Part shown: piece after piece, positions 10,880-23,123 of the stretch | Position numbering within the stretch: position 1 is the first letter of the stretch | Layout of the letters: each line of letters opens with the position of its first letter | NCBI GenBank assembly: GCA_033297075.1 | Contig: MU858116.1 | Location: 114,851 to 178,850, forward strand | Direction: 5' to 3' | Source: Rhypophila decipiens | Taxonomy: Eukaryota; Ascomycota; Sordariomycetes; Sordariales; Naviculisporaceae | Length of the DNA stretch: 64,000 bases | Notes under the pieces: generated by a model | Told to the model about the DNA's origin: nothing | Databases searched by the model: none | The model's input: only the letters and a program-made list of their open reading frames with translations | Position numbers and translations under genes: made by a program

Positions 10880-10937
10880 GAAAGTCAAATTGACTCCAGA
10901 CACGGGTACCATTACTCCTGGCTGCATAGGTTGCTGT

Positions 10938-12320
10938 TTACAAGTTGAAGCGAGTGCGCTTCTTTTCCATCTTGGCCTTCCACTCCCACTTGAGGGCGTC
11001 GTCACCCTCGCTGCCAGCCCTGCCGATGCCCTTGTCTACTCTCCGGAGCTTGAGGGTAAATCCTAGATGACACAGGTAAGTCTCTTATCGTCAAGTTCTT
11101 GGTCGTTCTACACTTACTGGGCCCGATTTCCTGCAAACCGGCACGGATACCCTGCATGCCCTTCATTTCGCTGCCGTCGGCGGCCGTCACGTTCTTTTCG
11201 GTTGCCTTGGCCTCGCGGAAGACATAGCGATGCCGTCGGAAGAAGATGTAATCACGTTGGTTGTGCAACGTGACCACCTGCCGCCCTTGAATCTCGGGTC
11301 GCGGAGGGAACATTGTCTCCATAGACTTGGCTGCCAAGAGACCCAGAGGTGTAATGAAGTTGTTGAGCAGGAGTTCGGGCTGTGATTTCTGTTAGCCACC
11401 GGAAACGACAAGGCACATGACGGGACGTGTCATCTTACGTAGTGGTTGGTAGGATTGCCATGGCCTAGAAGAGACTTTCCAGGCAGGTAGTTCCTGATGC
11501 TGTAGGTAAGAGTTGGTCCAGGCGGCACATCTTCGCCGTTGAGGTGGATGATTGACATGGAGTGTGGCTTCTTCAGGTCCTCGTGGACCACGACCAATGC
11601 CGTGAAGCCCCGGTTCTTTGCGAACTTCGCAATCTCCCGGACGCTGTATTTGTGGGCCCAGCGGTGGCCAGACCGTCTGATGTACTCGCTGTTGGGCAGA
11701 ACCGCCGCGATTTCCTGCGCCTCCTTGTGTATTGTCGCATTGAGCGAGGTTGTGACGAGGATCTTGGGCGTCGCGGGGGGCTCGTCGGTGAACAGGTTCG
11801 GGAACTGTTTCATGAGGGAGTCGGGTGTTAAATCGAGGTTGGTCGACGTCGTGGACGGCGCCATGCTAGCGATGCTTGCTTGTCTCTGCGCTCGTTGTCG
11901 CTCGGCTTTCTTGCTGTCCTCATCTTCGTCGTCCGCTTCGTCGTCGGAGCCCAGCATACTGTCGACATCGTCGCCCATTTCCTCGTCGTCATCCTCTAAT
12001 GCCCCATCGCCTTCCTCGGCCGCCTCGGCTTCTTCCAACTTGCGACGCTTCAGGGCGGCAAGATTAACCACTGCGCCGAGACTGTCGTCATCTCCGTCGT
12101 CCCATATTCTCTTCTTCTCGATCGTGATGGTCTGGTTTTTCGCGAGCCGCTCTTTCCTCAGCTCGGGGTTCTTGTTCTCCTCTCTGCGGCGACGATGACG
12201 TTCTTCATGGCGCTCCTTGTTGGCCGCCTTTTTGTTCTGGACGTAGAGATCTTTTCTGCGGAGCTTGTTGGACGTTTTGGTGGTCAACGATGGACCGCCG
12301 CCTGTTGTTGCGTAGCCCAT
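10938..12320 (-). CDS. rpf1: Ribosome production factor 1 (Brix domain)
   Basis: Three exons in transcription order, 12320-11439, 11379-11118 and 11062-10938, give 422 residues; introns are 59 and 55 bp and all phases agree. Residues ~1-60 are basic with a KNKERHEERHRRR-type stretch (nucleolar targeting), ~100-150 are strongly acidic, and ~190-400 form the Brix domain: PKILVTTSLNATIHKEAQEI, LPNSEYIRR, LVVVHEDLKKP, the PTNHYPELLLNNF junction, QGRQVVTLHNQRDYIFFRRH, RYVFREA and LQEIGPRFTLKLRR. The end KRTRFNL is typical. Rpf1 is a nucleolar factor for 27S pre-rRNA processing and 60S assembly. An in-frame ATG at 12395 would add 25 residues; I prefer 12320 because the domain-typical MG start begins there. 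It is divergent from the gene at 13118. Confidence 0.95.
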
Positions 12321-13117
12321 AGTGGTTGATTGCGGTGGTGATTGTGCTTTGGTGGTCTTTTGCAAGTGGTGTCCAGGCTTTGGTCTAGATTCCATTCCCC
12401 AATCGATAAGGAATTTCTCTGGAATTTTTTTCTATGTCCCGTTCGGACTGCAGGGGTTCCTAGCGAGTTTGCAGGGGTTCACAGTGCCCCGCCAAACTTT
12501 AACTGGACTTGCAGTGCCTCGAGTGCCTGGCGAGGGAAAAAAACAAAAACTGCAAATGGTACTAACCGGGCAATAATCGCCAAAACTACTAGTTTTTATT
12601 ACTCACTTTCCCTTCACCAAATGGCCTTTCACTTACTTAAAAATGACTATTAAAATAATTCAGAAGGTCAGATTTCTAATAGTATTTTTCTCAAAATTTA
12701 CTTATACTTAAATACTGCTGTTATATAGTGATAAATGTAGTTATATCTTTGCAGTTCGCCTTTTTTTGTCACCCACTTGGTGGGGCAGTTAAGGAACCTG
12801 GAACCAAGTGCATATTCCGGCTGGCGACACCTGCCACGGTGTACCGCACGCACCTGGCAGGCAGCTCGATCGCCATCCCACGGTGATTCGCTTCCGAAGC
12901 ATTCAGACACAACATGGATTCAAATCTGCATTGGGGTCAGGTGCGATAATAGCCCCTGACGGGTACAGTTGATACGCCGATATTATTGAACTACAACTAC
13001 CTTGCTCTTCATTCAATTAGCCAATCTCACACATTCCTCCGAACTCGTTCACCTGTCTGACCGCCTTTCTCAACCTTCTAAAGACGTGATCCGGTCTTTT
13101 CAGAATTACAGAGCACC
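12321..13117. other. Divergent promoter region of rpf1 and the RG-rich protein gene
   Basis: About 800 bp separate two starts that point away from each other. The middle (about 12580-12760) is AT-rich. Near rpf1, the 10-mer GCAGGGGTTC occurs twice within about 20 bp (around 12450-12480). No gene is supported. Confidence 0.5.
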
Positions 13118-13768
13118 ATGTCACTTCCCGAAGAGCACCAGGACAAGGTCGAAGTCGAAGTCGACGATGGGTTTGAGGGCGACGAAGAAGCCGCCGCAAT
13201 GGCTGCCGCCATGGGCTTTTCCAGCTTCGGAATGCAGGAGAGCAACCGCCCATCAAAGAAACGGCGATTCAATGATGGCCCCGTTGATGTCGCCGATGCA
13301 GGGACAGGAGCCAACAGCTTGCCGTTGCACCCCCGGGAGTCAACCCAGATCCAAAAAACCGACACAGATGAAATCGACCTGGACGGCGATGAGGAGGACC
13401 CTGATGTCGAAAATAAAACCCAAGATCAGCAGCCCCCACACCCTGCTCCTGCTTCCATGCATGGACTGCCTTCCAAGCCACCACCTGTGACGGCGCCAAA
13501 TTTCGAACTCCCAGTTGTTCCTCCTCCTCCCGGAGTTGACGCACCTGCCTTTCAAGTCGGAGGAGGAAGAGGAGGCAACTTTAGCGATCGAGGTCGTGGT
13601 CGTGGAGGGGGTAATGGGCCCAACCGTCAATGGTACCTCGATTATTACGACCCAAGCTTCAACGAGAACCCGTGGGAACGTCTTGAGCAGGCCAAGGGAA
13701 TCTCTGCCGTTGGCTCGTGGCTTCCAAGTCGATCAGCTGGTGGGAAGTCGGCAGCCAAGTCCTCGTGA
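13118..13768 (+). CDS. Conserved nuclear-type protein with RG-rich segment, unknown function
   Basis: A single exon encodes 216 residues. It starts with an acidic segment and an Ala/Met-rich helix (EEAAAMAAAMGFSSFGMQ), followed by a classical basic nuclear signal (KKRRF). A long disordered acidic and proline-rich middle comes next. Around residues 148-168 is an RG/RGG-rich stretch (GGGRGGNFSDRGRGRGG), common in RNA-binding proteins, followed by an aromatic C-terminal block (RQWYLDYYDPSFNENPWERL) that looks like a conserved interaction motif. I do not recognise a named family; the GFSSFG and YYDPSF-ENPWE motifs look conserved rather than random. A nuclear or nucleolar RNA-related role is inference from the nuclear signal, the RG repeat and sharing a divergent promoter with rpf1. 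The ATG context (GCACCATGT) is good. Confidence 0.75.
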   Translation: MSLPEEHQDKVEVEVDDGFEGDEEAAAMAAAMGFSSFGMQESNRPSKKRRFNDGPVDVADAGTGANSLPLHPRESTQIQKTDTDEIDLDGDEEDPDVENKTQDQQPPHPAPASMHGLPSKPPPVTAPNFELPVVPPPPGVDAPAFQVGGGRGGNFSDRGRGRGGGNGPNRQWYLDYYDPSFNENPWERLEQAKGISAVGSWLPSRSAGGKSAAKSS

Positions 13769-15861
13769 CGACCGGTTTCTCAACCAAAGCTCTTGGAAGC
13801 CATGACTCGACGACGTCGGAACACTTGCACTTGGTGGTCAACACAAGGGATTTACTTGAGAATCCCCGACAGTCTTGGACGGGCGAGGACCAGAGATATA
13901 AGCATGTCCATGTCCCGACTTCAGGGGTCAATCACGTGACTGCTCAGGGGTTCATCGGAACAAGAGATGGAAGAAAAGTGCAGGTTCGTATGGGACTTGG
14001 ACTGACTTGCATAAGAGATTGGGCATCACCACGCTCGACCACCGCATGACTTGCGCAGCTGTGGGTTGGATTAGATGCACCATGTTGCATGTTTGATGAT
14101 GATGGGGCTTGCTTGGACCCGGCAATCCTTGGAATGGATCAGCTCCCGTCATTATAAGCAGAAGCGAGAAACCCGCCGGCCGGTTCGATGAGCCTGCCCA
14201 CACCACTTGGTGGATGGGCCGGTAGACAGAAAGGGAAAACGGTTTACTTGCCTACCAGCTACCCTCTGGGATAACGGAGGGTACCCAGCTACGTATGATT
14301 AGGGCCTGGTCTACGTCAAGGAGGCAACGAATTGTATGAGATATCAAGTACCTACTACGGTCATGACTATGGAAAAACGGAGCTACATATGAGGAGAGGA
14401 AAACGGAATGCCAAAGCAGATGACTCCCACCAACTCCAAGACCCAGATCTGACGCTATCCAGAGACCGTTTCCAAGGAAAAGATTAGCCCCCAGCCCCCG
14501 TCCCTGTTATTATTCACTTCTACCTACATGGGTTAGGACAGATCATTTCTCTCTTCTGTCTGTTCATCTTTATCCCGAAGGAGCAGTATATGTATCCCTG
14601 ACCCCCCAAACTTGCGTGAGAGCTTAATCTGTCCACGGGACACGCACCACCACACCATCTGAGGGCGTCCACTCCAAGCCCCATCAGCCGGTCAGCCGGA
14701 ACCCCCATCCATGCCATGCACACCAGCCTACCCAGAGAGAGCCAAACCTTGGCAGCAGGCAGTTCCCACATTCTCGGGGTGTCTGTGTACCCCCGGCGCT
14801 TGTTTTCCTCTCACACATATGCTTCACCCCCGCCAGCCAGAGCGTCTAAAAGAGAACATTGGGTACTTTTGGGAGGAAATACCACAGAAAACCCAAAACT
14901 CAAAAGAGAAGGGGAAAACAGAAAGCAGAAACGCCGAGTCCTCCGTAACAAGCAAAAGAAAACAGAAATACATCCCAAATCATCCAATCATAACTCATAA
15001 CCGCCCGTTTTGCTCATGAAACAACCGCTGTGCCGCCACTGTTACGTGCCCAGCGAGACGGAGAAGCGTGAGAGAGAGAGAGAGACCCAGCAGATTGGGG
15101 CGGTCGTAGAGGAGGGGGCGTGAGAAAACGAAAAGAGACGCCCATCCATCATGTTCTGCTGCTGCAAGCAAGCACACACACACACACCCATCATGTTGCT
15201 GCAGGCACACGCGGGAGATCCCTTTCACTCCTCCGTCCCCACCACACTGGCCATTCTTCCACGTTTTTACCACTCCCACCCCCCGTAACTTGTAAGAATG
15301 AATGCCAGCGAACGAGGCGAGCAACCAAGATGACGTTGCCTCCCGTTTTATTGTTGTTCCTGCATGAACTGCTCGCTAGTGCCCGGCCGCCCGCCCGTTC
15401 GGCAAGATCTGAGAAACGCGGCTAGAACAACCGACGACAAAACCCACTTGGATTTGTTTGCCGCGCCTTGTTCTTGTCTCGCAACCCCTGCCCTGCTCAA
15501 CGTCACGTCTTCCTCGAGGCTGTGATTTCCCTAGCCTTGTCTCTGAGAACTGACTCTCTCTCTCACTCACTCTCTCTGTTGTAAAGAAAAAAAGAGGGTA
15601 GAAAACAAAATGTCTTGAAAATGTCCCCCGTGCATTACAGAAGAACACAAACTGGTCCGTTTTTCTTTCTTCTCTCTCACCACCACCAAAAACACGCAGA
15701 AAAGAAAATGAAAACATGAGACTGGGGCATTTTCTCTCTCACCGCCAGAAAGATTTGCAGAAAGAACAAGAAACTGGGGTCATAAAAAAAAAATAAAAGA
15801 GGTATCATGAAAACGCAAAACAAAATCGTCAAAGTGCAAAATAAAGCAAATAGCAGAAAAT
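13769..15861. other. Convergent intergenic region with microsatellites
   Basis: About 2.1 kb lie between the 3' ends of two converging genes. No coding region is supported. It holds an AG run (about 15071-15085), a CA run (about 15172-15188) and a CT/CA-rich segment (about 15550-15580). Confidence 0.5.
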
Positions 15862-16835
15862 TTAATAGGAATCAGGCGAAGGATACCTCGCCCGCGCCTT
15901 GCTGTACTCCTTGGGGTGCTTCTTGGAGGCTTTTGCCTTGAGGGACCTGTTTGTTTCGCACGGTTAGCATTTTTCTTTTTCTGCTACTTTTCGCGAGAGA
16001 GGCAAGATGGTTCAAAAACTCACGAGACTTTCTTCTGCGTCCACTCAAGATCAGCCCTCACCTCGCGGGCATCTTCCAGCCCCTGGGCAAACCTGGCGCG
16101 CGTCTTGGCCAGACGAGCCTGGGCCTTGGCCTGCAATTCCAACAGTTCTCGCTGTTTGGCGTTCAGGAGGCCGGATCTGCAAAAACTCGTATTAGCTCTA
16201 ATCCTTTTCACTTTCTTTCTTTGATCTGCTCAATCTTCTCAACTTGCTCAACAATACTCTCGAATTTTCCCCAAAACAAAACCTCGCTCGCCGTTGTAAA
16301 GCGAAACGCAGAACCAACCACGAAAACGAGGATTTGCAAAAAAGTCTCGAGCCATTTGTACAAACGAAACAAACGCAAAACATTCCCATCCCGCACCAAA
16401 AAGAAAAGGAGGTAAGAAAAGAAAAGAAAAAACTCACGTCTGCGCCTGAACAGCAGTACATTTATCCAACGGAATCGGATCAAACGTCTCGCTAAACCGA
16501 TCACTCATGTACTCGTTCAGATCAATCCCGCTGGCCGAGCCCGCGCTGCTATAATCGTACGCGACTTCATCGCCCGCATAGCTAGCCGACGAAGCAGGAA
16601 CGGAATAATAAGAGGAATGGGTAGCGCCGCCCATGCCGGTAGAGCCAGAAGTGACAGACGTGTCAATCTCTGATAGCAGCTCTGGCGGCGAGACAGAGTA
16701 TGTGCTGTCCCCGCCCGAGGTGTAGTAGCTTGGGTAGGTGGGGTATTGATGCCCGGATGCTCCTTTGGATGATGTTGGGATGGGGAGGGCCGAGGAGGAG
16801 GTGTAATACTGGTGGGATGAGTAGGTTGACGACAT
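15862..16835 (-). CDS. kxd1: KxDL-family protein (BLOC-1-related KXD1-like)
   Basis: Three exons in transcription order, 16835-16438, 16176-16024 and 15946-15862, give 211 residues; introns are 261 and 77 bp (donor gtgagt in both) and phases agree. The first ~110 residues are rich in Ser, Tyr and Thr and look disordered. From ~115 a long helical region follows: DRFSETFDPIPLDKC, LLNAKQRELLELQAKAQARL, TRARFAQGLEDAREVRADLEW, and the closing TQKKVSSLKAKASKKHPKEY. This last part aligns by eye with human KXD1 (ARL..RF..., EMKRDL, IRTLKGKLARQHPEAF). KXD1 is a subunit of the BLOC-1 or BORC-type complexes that position lysosome-related organelles and endosomes; in yeast Kxd1 acts in endosome maturation. 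A TATA-like box lies 356 bp upstream, implying a long leader. The family assignment is by eye only. Confidence 0.75.
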
Positions 16836-17190
16836 TTTGGCTGATGGCAGTGGGTTGTTGCTGTTGCTAGTGGGAAATAGAGTTTGGCACCGTTTGTGGG
16901 GACTGGGGATGAGATTTTGACGTAGAGTAAAAAGGTCCGAGAGTGTGGATTGCGTTTGAGGGCTTAAACTCTAAACTCTGATATATCACAAAGTTCTCAA
17001 GTGGGTATATGGAAGTTGAGTTGACACTTTTGTCAAAGGTATTATGATATGAACAAGTCTGACTGACTGGCAGGGGAGTCAAAGGAGAGCTGTCTGTCTG
17101 TCTGAGGAGGAGGAGAGAAGACTGATGAGAAGAAAGAAAAAAAGAAAAAGGAGAAAGAAAGAAACTCGACCATGGCCGTCAAGAAGACCC

Positions 17191-17199
17191 TTTTTATAC
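17191..17199 (-). promoter_or_regulatory. TATA-like box of kxd1
   Basis: On the minus strand this reads GTATAAAAA, a strong TATA match, 356 bp upstream of the kxd1 ATG. If used, the leader would be about 320 bases long. Confidence 0.4.
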
Positions 17200-20100
17200 T
17201 TGTTCGAGCCACCTCCTGGTCCCAATATCACGAGCTCAAGCGGATAAGACATGACGACTCTATTCGTTGATCTTGATCCCCATCCCTGAGGGAGCCCCGC
17301 TCGAGGCAGGCAGGCCAGGGAGAGAGTAATAGTGTGATGCTGCTGCTACTGATGATGAACCGAGATGTTGATGGCCGAGTGTAGCAGACAGACAGACAAT
17401 CCCGGATGCTTGGCCCAGCACCGCGGAGAACGGACCAACGAGAACAGCCCCTTTCCCAAGGTAGGGAAGGGACCGATGGGGTGATGCCAGAAGCAAGCAA
17501 CCAAGCAAGTCAGGAAGGCCCGGATTGGTCCTGCAGATGGAGTTTCGATTGCTCAGAGAAAGGGTCATCATAGAAGCCCCTCCCCCCCATATGCATATGC
17601 CGAGAGGCGACTATCACCGTTTGTATTATTGGTGGTCCATGGCGTACGCAAGGAGAGGGGGCAAGAAGGATCCATCTGGACCCAGAAAACGCCATATGTG
17701 AGTGACTATGTGGGAGAGGGGGGCACACAGGTCAAACTTGACCCGGGGGCAAAAAGGAAAAAAGGCGGCGAATCTAGCAAGACTAGGAGGAAAAAGAGCG
17801 AGACGGAGGCTCAAACATCATGGGCAAAGTCCACAAAGAGAGAGATATGATACGGGATGGTGGTCTGGGTCTCGTCTCATGGAGGGTGTGAGTCCAACGA
17901 GGGGGGCGTGTGGTCGGTTCGTCGGCTGATCGAGTGTGAGAATCGGACAAGACGGGACTGAGAGACCCAGGCTCTGACTGGACAAGGTAGCAAGCGAGAG
18001 TCATAGTGTCGCCGAGCTAAGGGCACGGCTGGATGGTGTGGATGGGGGTGTGCGTGTGTGAGTGAGAGAATGTCATGGTGTATGACAGCCGGCCCAAGTC
18101 GTAGAGCCCATGAGAGATCAGAAAACTGCATCAAGAACCCAGCGGAGACTTGGCCGTCATCAGATATGCAGAGACTGATGGCCGGAGCAAGCAGCAGGTA
18201 TAATGTATTGCACAAAGCACGGCCCGGCAGAGGATGAACGGTCAGAGGTTGAGCAACGAACGACGACGCAGATGCAAATCCATGTCGCGGAACCAAGGCT
18301 AGGGCGAGAACCTTGAACGTGGACTTGGATCCAGAAACGCTTTCCTTGGTCGATAATCCGTGACGGAGACGAACAAGCGCACCCGCGCCAGAAACCCCGT
18401 CACGCTAATCCCCAGGCAAAAGTTAAAACCGGCGTTGGATCTCTTTGACCTCAGAGATGTGCTCTCGTTGGCTCGAAAGGGTGGATTGCGGACGTTCAAA
18501 CGGACTCGCAGAGTCTGGTTAGGCAGTGATGCAGCAGGTCGGGCTATGTGTTGTCAGATAATGCCTGCAGACTGAGTAAGTGGATTCGGTGCAATATTTC
18601 CATTTCCTTTGCTGGACCGTTTTTCTTGTTTGGCCCTTTTCCTCCTGCGCCTTTTAACCTAGGGCCGCCATGACATGTCCTTTGGTAGGCAAAATACATG
18701 TCTGTTGCAAGAAAAAAAGGGCTGCATATTCTTCGCTGAAACGAAACCCGCGGGCATGGAAATTTCGAGTTGGGCTGGGAAATTTAAAAATCACCCCAAT
18801 CCAGCTCTTTTTATTGGTCAATCAAAGGGGGGGAAATCGATGTCTCTTGGGGTTCCTATTTGTCCATATTCTTTTGCTCTGGCAAAAAAAAAGAAAACGG
18901 AGAGTAGAAAAAGGACCCCCGTTATTTTGCTTGCTGACGACGTATCAAAGAAATATGCGTCTAGACGGCTGGTTCCCCATCAGGACCATGGCCAGAAACG
19001 TTGCAACCGTGGAACGGTTTGGTGTGTTTGGGGCACTGCACATGAACCTTTCTTGGAGGATTCTAGTCCTGCAAGGCATCCGGAAAAGACATCCACTGAG
19101 GCCAAGGCAGATAACGGAGCCACTTGGCGGGCCTTTTTGCGACTGTCTGTGATTTATGTTATGCCCGCGAGATAGACTACTGCAACATACTGCAACAATT
19201 TGACTGTCGTGGAAGCATCAACTTCCTCCGAGTCAAGTCTAGACACCCGGAACGCCTTCGGAGCGAGCCCTCGGAAACAAGGGACCACCATGGCACTTGT
19301 CAAAAAAACGCCGCACCCAAGTCCTGGGTACCGTACACTACAAGGAGGTGGTTCCGGAGCGACTGCGAGACAAGAGACAGCGTACGAGCTGTCGTCTCCG
19401 GCTAAGTCGTCCCAAGTACCATGTACGTCCGTGTCAGTCATGTACGTCCAGGGGATGACGGGAAAATATCCCAGAGTCCACGCAAAGCAGGTCTGTCTGA
19501 GCTGCCGGGATCATCCCACGGCAGGCTTCGGTGGAAGTTCCTAGTGGGCTTCTCTTAAAGTGCTTGCTTGGCCATGGCATTTTCTCATTCCCCGCGCTGC
19601 AGGTATTCCTCGTAGGGGGCAAGTCCCGGGACAAGGGGGAACCCTCTTGGTTGGGATGGATCGTCTCGGCAGGCTGGCTGCGTTTGCAACGAGATTCAAG
19701 GTACGTTCCGAAATGGCCAAACCGAACGCAGCCGTCCGTTTTCTTTAGCTCAGACCAAACAGGTACCCTTTCGTGGAGTTTGGGAGAAGGCGGGGAAGGG
19801 GCATGACTTTCGAGATATGCGCAGCAGTAAGGGCCGCCCTTCTCGCCGACCAACAGGAATCTCCAATCACTTGGGGAACGGGACACCGGTGACCAGTCAT
19901 CGACAGAGCCGGCGAACCGGGCCCGGTTAGTATGAGGGCTAGCTTTGCTTCTGCTGCTGTGCGTGGCTAACGGGCTTCCATCGGCCGATTTGCATACCAT
20001 TTATAACAGAGGCGAAGTCTTAGTATTGCCAAAACCGGCCGTGTTCTGTGGCAGACCAGGGGCCTGCATGTCACCATTATGCTTTGGCCGACATCATCAG

Positions 20101-20825
20101 CGGGAGGAGGTACCGAGTGCTTAGAATAACGGTGTGACTACCGTATTATATTTCTTGGTCCAATTCTCCAGTAGCTTCATGTGGAGATACAGCCGTGGAC
20201 TGCGTCATGGGCAAACGGATGGAAGGGGGAGAGCAGCAACTACCAGCTAGGAGTCTGCGAGGAGAGAGGATATAAGTGAAGTGTGGCCGTTTTGCCGACC
20301 AGGACAACAGACAGTGGCAAAGGCTGCCTGATATGCAGATGCGGGCTCGGTCCATGAATTCTTCTTTTTTCTTCTAGAGCCGAATAAAGGGGTGAAGATG
20401 AGTGGTAGTGGAGTATGAGAGGAGGAGGGAGATGGACAACGCATCAGAAAGCCCTCCTGCACATCCCGCAGTCCTTGCCTGCAGAGAGCTTCCCACCATG
20501 GTGGCCGGGTTCGCGAAGGAGGAAAAAGGTGGTAGTAGATGTAATACCCTGAGAAAATAATAAGCTCAAGACACATATCTCGACGAGGGGGGAAGGGAAG
20601 AGTAAAAAAAAGATACAAGAGCAAAATGACGGGCAGAAAAATTATGTGGGCTCGCTGCGAGCATGGTAACATCAGGGCCGAGGTGGATTTAGGAGGAGAT
20701 GCAGTCAAACCAGACTTGCGCCGCCGATTGATGACAGGGCACGATTCTATAGGGTGGAAACGCCACATCCGAGCCTTGAGGGTGTGTTTGGAGAGCTCCA
20801 TGACGGAAAAGGCACATGAAGCCTA

Positions 20826-20852
20826 CATGTACCGGAGGTACCTCCGTACATG
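20826..20852. repeat. Near-perfect 27-bp palindrome
   Basis: The centre GGAGGTACCTCC (20834-20845) is perfectly palindromic. The symmetry extends outward as CATGTAC and GTACATG, interrupted only by one unpaired C at 20832. It has no loop, so it resembles a dyad protein-binding site more than an RNA hairpin. Confidence 0.75.
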
Positions 20853-23123
20853 GCCCCCTATCCCACGATATCCTAAGCCGCCCTAGGGTGTCAGTCCAGA
20901 GTACATACTTGCGTATTCGCAGTTGCTGCGAGTGAAAGCCAAGGTAGGCGTGGTTTATATTGGACCTTCAAGGATGTCGGGTTGCCTGTCCGTAAAAGGA
21001 AAATGTGCATTGAGGCTAGGAAGAGATAGAGAAAAATTACATATCTTGGAGTTCACCTGCTTCTTTAAAGGCGGATCCAGGCACCTTTTTTCCCGTGTGT
21101 CGAGTACATGGGCTGCAGATGGCGTTATAGGCGGTCCAATTCTTGAGTAAATCTTGACCCAATATTTTGGCCATGCTTTGTTTGCTGCTGCTTTGTTGCT
21201 CAAGTAGTCAATGGTGGTGCTGTTGAGTTGTGTGGTTGCCTTTTTTCTCCATCTCTGGTTTCGGCCCGGAAAGTAGAAGAAAATCCATAGAGTCAACGTC
21301 TTGTGCTCCGTGAGGTGGGTTTGTATCCATGGCTTGAGGCGTTCGTCGACAAGGTAATGCGGCTGGAGGGTATCGGCCACTAACATTAGTCTGAAAGTTG
21401 AAGGAACGACTGCAGTTTCGTAGGACAGGTGGGCTTGACACGGAGACAGGGTTCGACGTGGTGTAACAGCTTGGAAAGGGTTACTTAAGAATGGCCAAGA
21501 GGCAGAGGCAGGATTGATATGGCGCGTTCTGGCAAACTGTTTATGGACTGCATCACTGAGAAGTGTTCAATGTTTGATCGCCTGTTCTTTTCTTTCCCGG
21601 CGACAAAAATAGCTGCTGGATAGCAAAGGGTTGAGGACTGAAGGCAAGATCCGCCAAAAAGGAGAAAACGTGACCGTGGTCGTGATTTGTTGCTAGTGGC
21701 AATCGGGGGAAAGAGCAACCGCTGGACGGCACTAGGGAAAAAAGGAAATTAGTGAGCCGGAAAACCCGTCGTGATGACGGCCATCACGGTCACACACACC
21801 CGTGACTGAGCCCAAAAAAAAATCTCTTGAATGGCTCCTGCCGTGCCTTGGCTCTCACCGAGGAACATTCTGCCCGAGTTGAGGTGTCTGTTTGACGATC
21901 CCGTTCCGAGTCCGCATCCCGTATTCCGGGCCTACATGGCTCGTTCATACACACGGAGAACCCCGTCGTTGGCGTGAAATGTTGTGACTATGACCTGCAT
22001 CGAAACGCATCCGTGTGGAACGCATCAACAGCAGGGAAGGTAGGTACCCAGCGCCCCCAGGTGCGCAGAAATGGAAGGGAAGGAAGAAAAATAAGAAGCA
22101 CAGTCAAATGCAAGACATATTCTTCCCGGTTCTGCCTGCGTATCGACCCCTGCCTTGCCCTGCCTGTCCTGTCTGTCTCTAAATTTACATCCAGCTCATC
22201 ATCATATCCAGACACAACAGACGACTGGAGGATGCAGAAGCGCTGGCCCCTTGCTCAGCATATCACCTGTGAATAAATGAAAGCATGATGGAAATCCCAG
22301 CAACAGCAGTACGACTGAGCAGATGACAGACAGACAGATTGCAGACTCGACTCGACTCGACGGGTACAATGGTGTACAAACTTATATATTGATGTCGTAT
22401 CGAGGATGTTCCCGAGCGACGACATCAAGTCTCCAATGACTCCATTTGCGGAGACTGCGGGGTACGGGCTATACATGATTACAACTCGTCCGAAGATTGT
22501 TGGTGTGTTGTTCATTGTGCAAGGATACCCAGACCAGCGTGCAGGCAGATGATGGAAAGGTAGGATTGCAGTCTTGAACCGATGAAGACGTACGCTATAT
22601 GTGGCGAGTGACCAAGGGTAGGCATCGTGTATATCATCGGGGAGGTCTGATTCCACCCGAGAGGTCAACTCATTGACGAAGCAGGTATAAACCGAGTGTG
22701 AGAAATGGAGAGTTCGTGGTCTGCTACATATGGTATTACTCAAGATAAATCATGAAAATGGTGATACTAATACTAGTTGATACAAGGCGGAGGGGCCAAA
22801 AGCACAAGAAACAACCGCTGATGAGCCAGTCCCATCATCCATCAAGACCAAGCTCTTCTTTCTTCTGTCATGTTGAATTCCCAGTGTGGTAACAGTAACG
22901 CGTATACGCAAAGCCAAAGAACATCATGTCCGGTGTGCTCTCCACGGTGTCCAAGTCCGTATAAAAAACGCCAACCATGCAAACTGCACAAATATGAATG
23001 ACCGACCCAAAGACATAAACACATAACACCCGTAAGCCTCTGGCCGTTTGTTTTCCTGAACCTCCTGTACGCATTACCTCAGGACTTGTCCCGTTCCTCA
23101 CATTCGGTCCTTACTTAAAAGGG

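Larger units (their letters stand above)
9870..10937. other. Intergenic region: promoter of the 9.2-kb gene, poly-T run and short repeats
   Basis: No gene is supported. On the minus strand the T22 run at 9960-9981 is a poly-A tract in the leader of the unknown protein. The right part carries a diverged short repeat (10790-10879) and the 3' UTR of rpf1. Confidence 0.5.
16836..23123. other. 6.3-kb gene desert between kxd1 and dgk1
   Basis: Many open frames occur on both strands but they are short, overlap one another, change frame without splice logic and match nothing I know. The left ~400 bp are the kxd1 promoter and leader. Visible structures are a TGTC microsatellite (about 17090), a near-perfect palindrome (20826-20852) and a CGACT run (about 22345). 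The right end holds the dgk1 3' UTR. An unannotated non-coding RNA is possible but not shown. Confidence 0.45.

Noticed and set aside
19434..20000. 188-residue minus-strand open frame in the desert
   Set aside because: Composition is near random, no motif or homologous pattern, and overlapping frames of similar length occur on the other strand.
20247..20801. 184-residue minus-strand open frame with a hydrophobic stretch
   Set aside because: The hydrophobic part comes from a T-rich stretch; no family pattern and no splice context.
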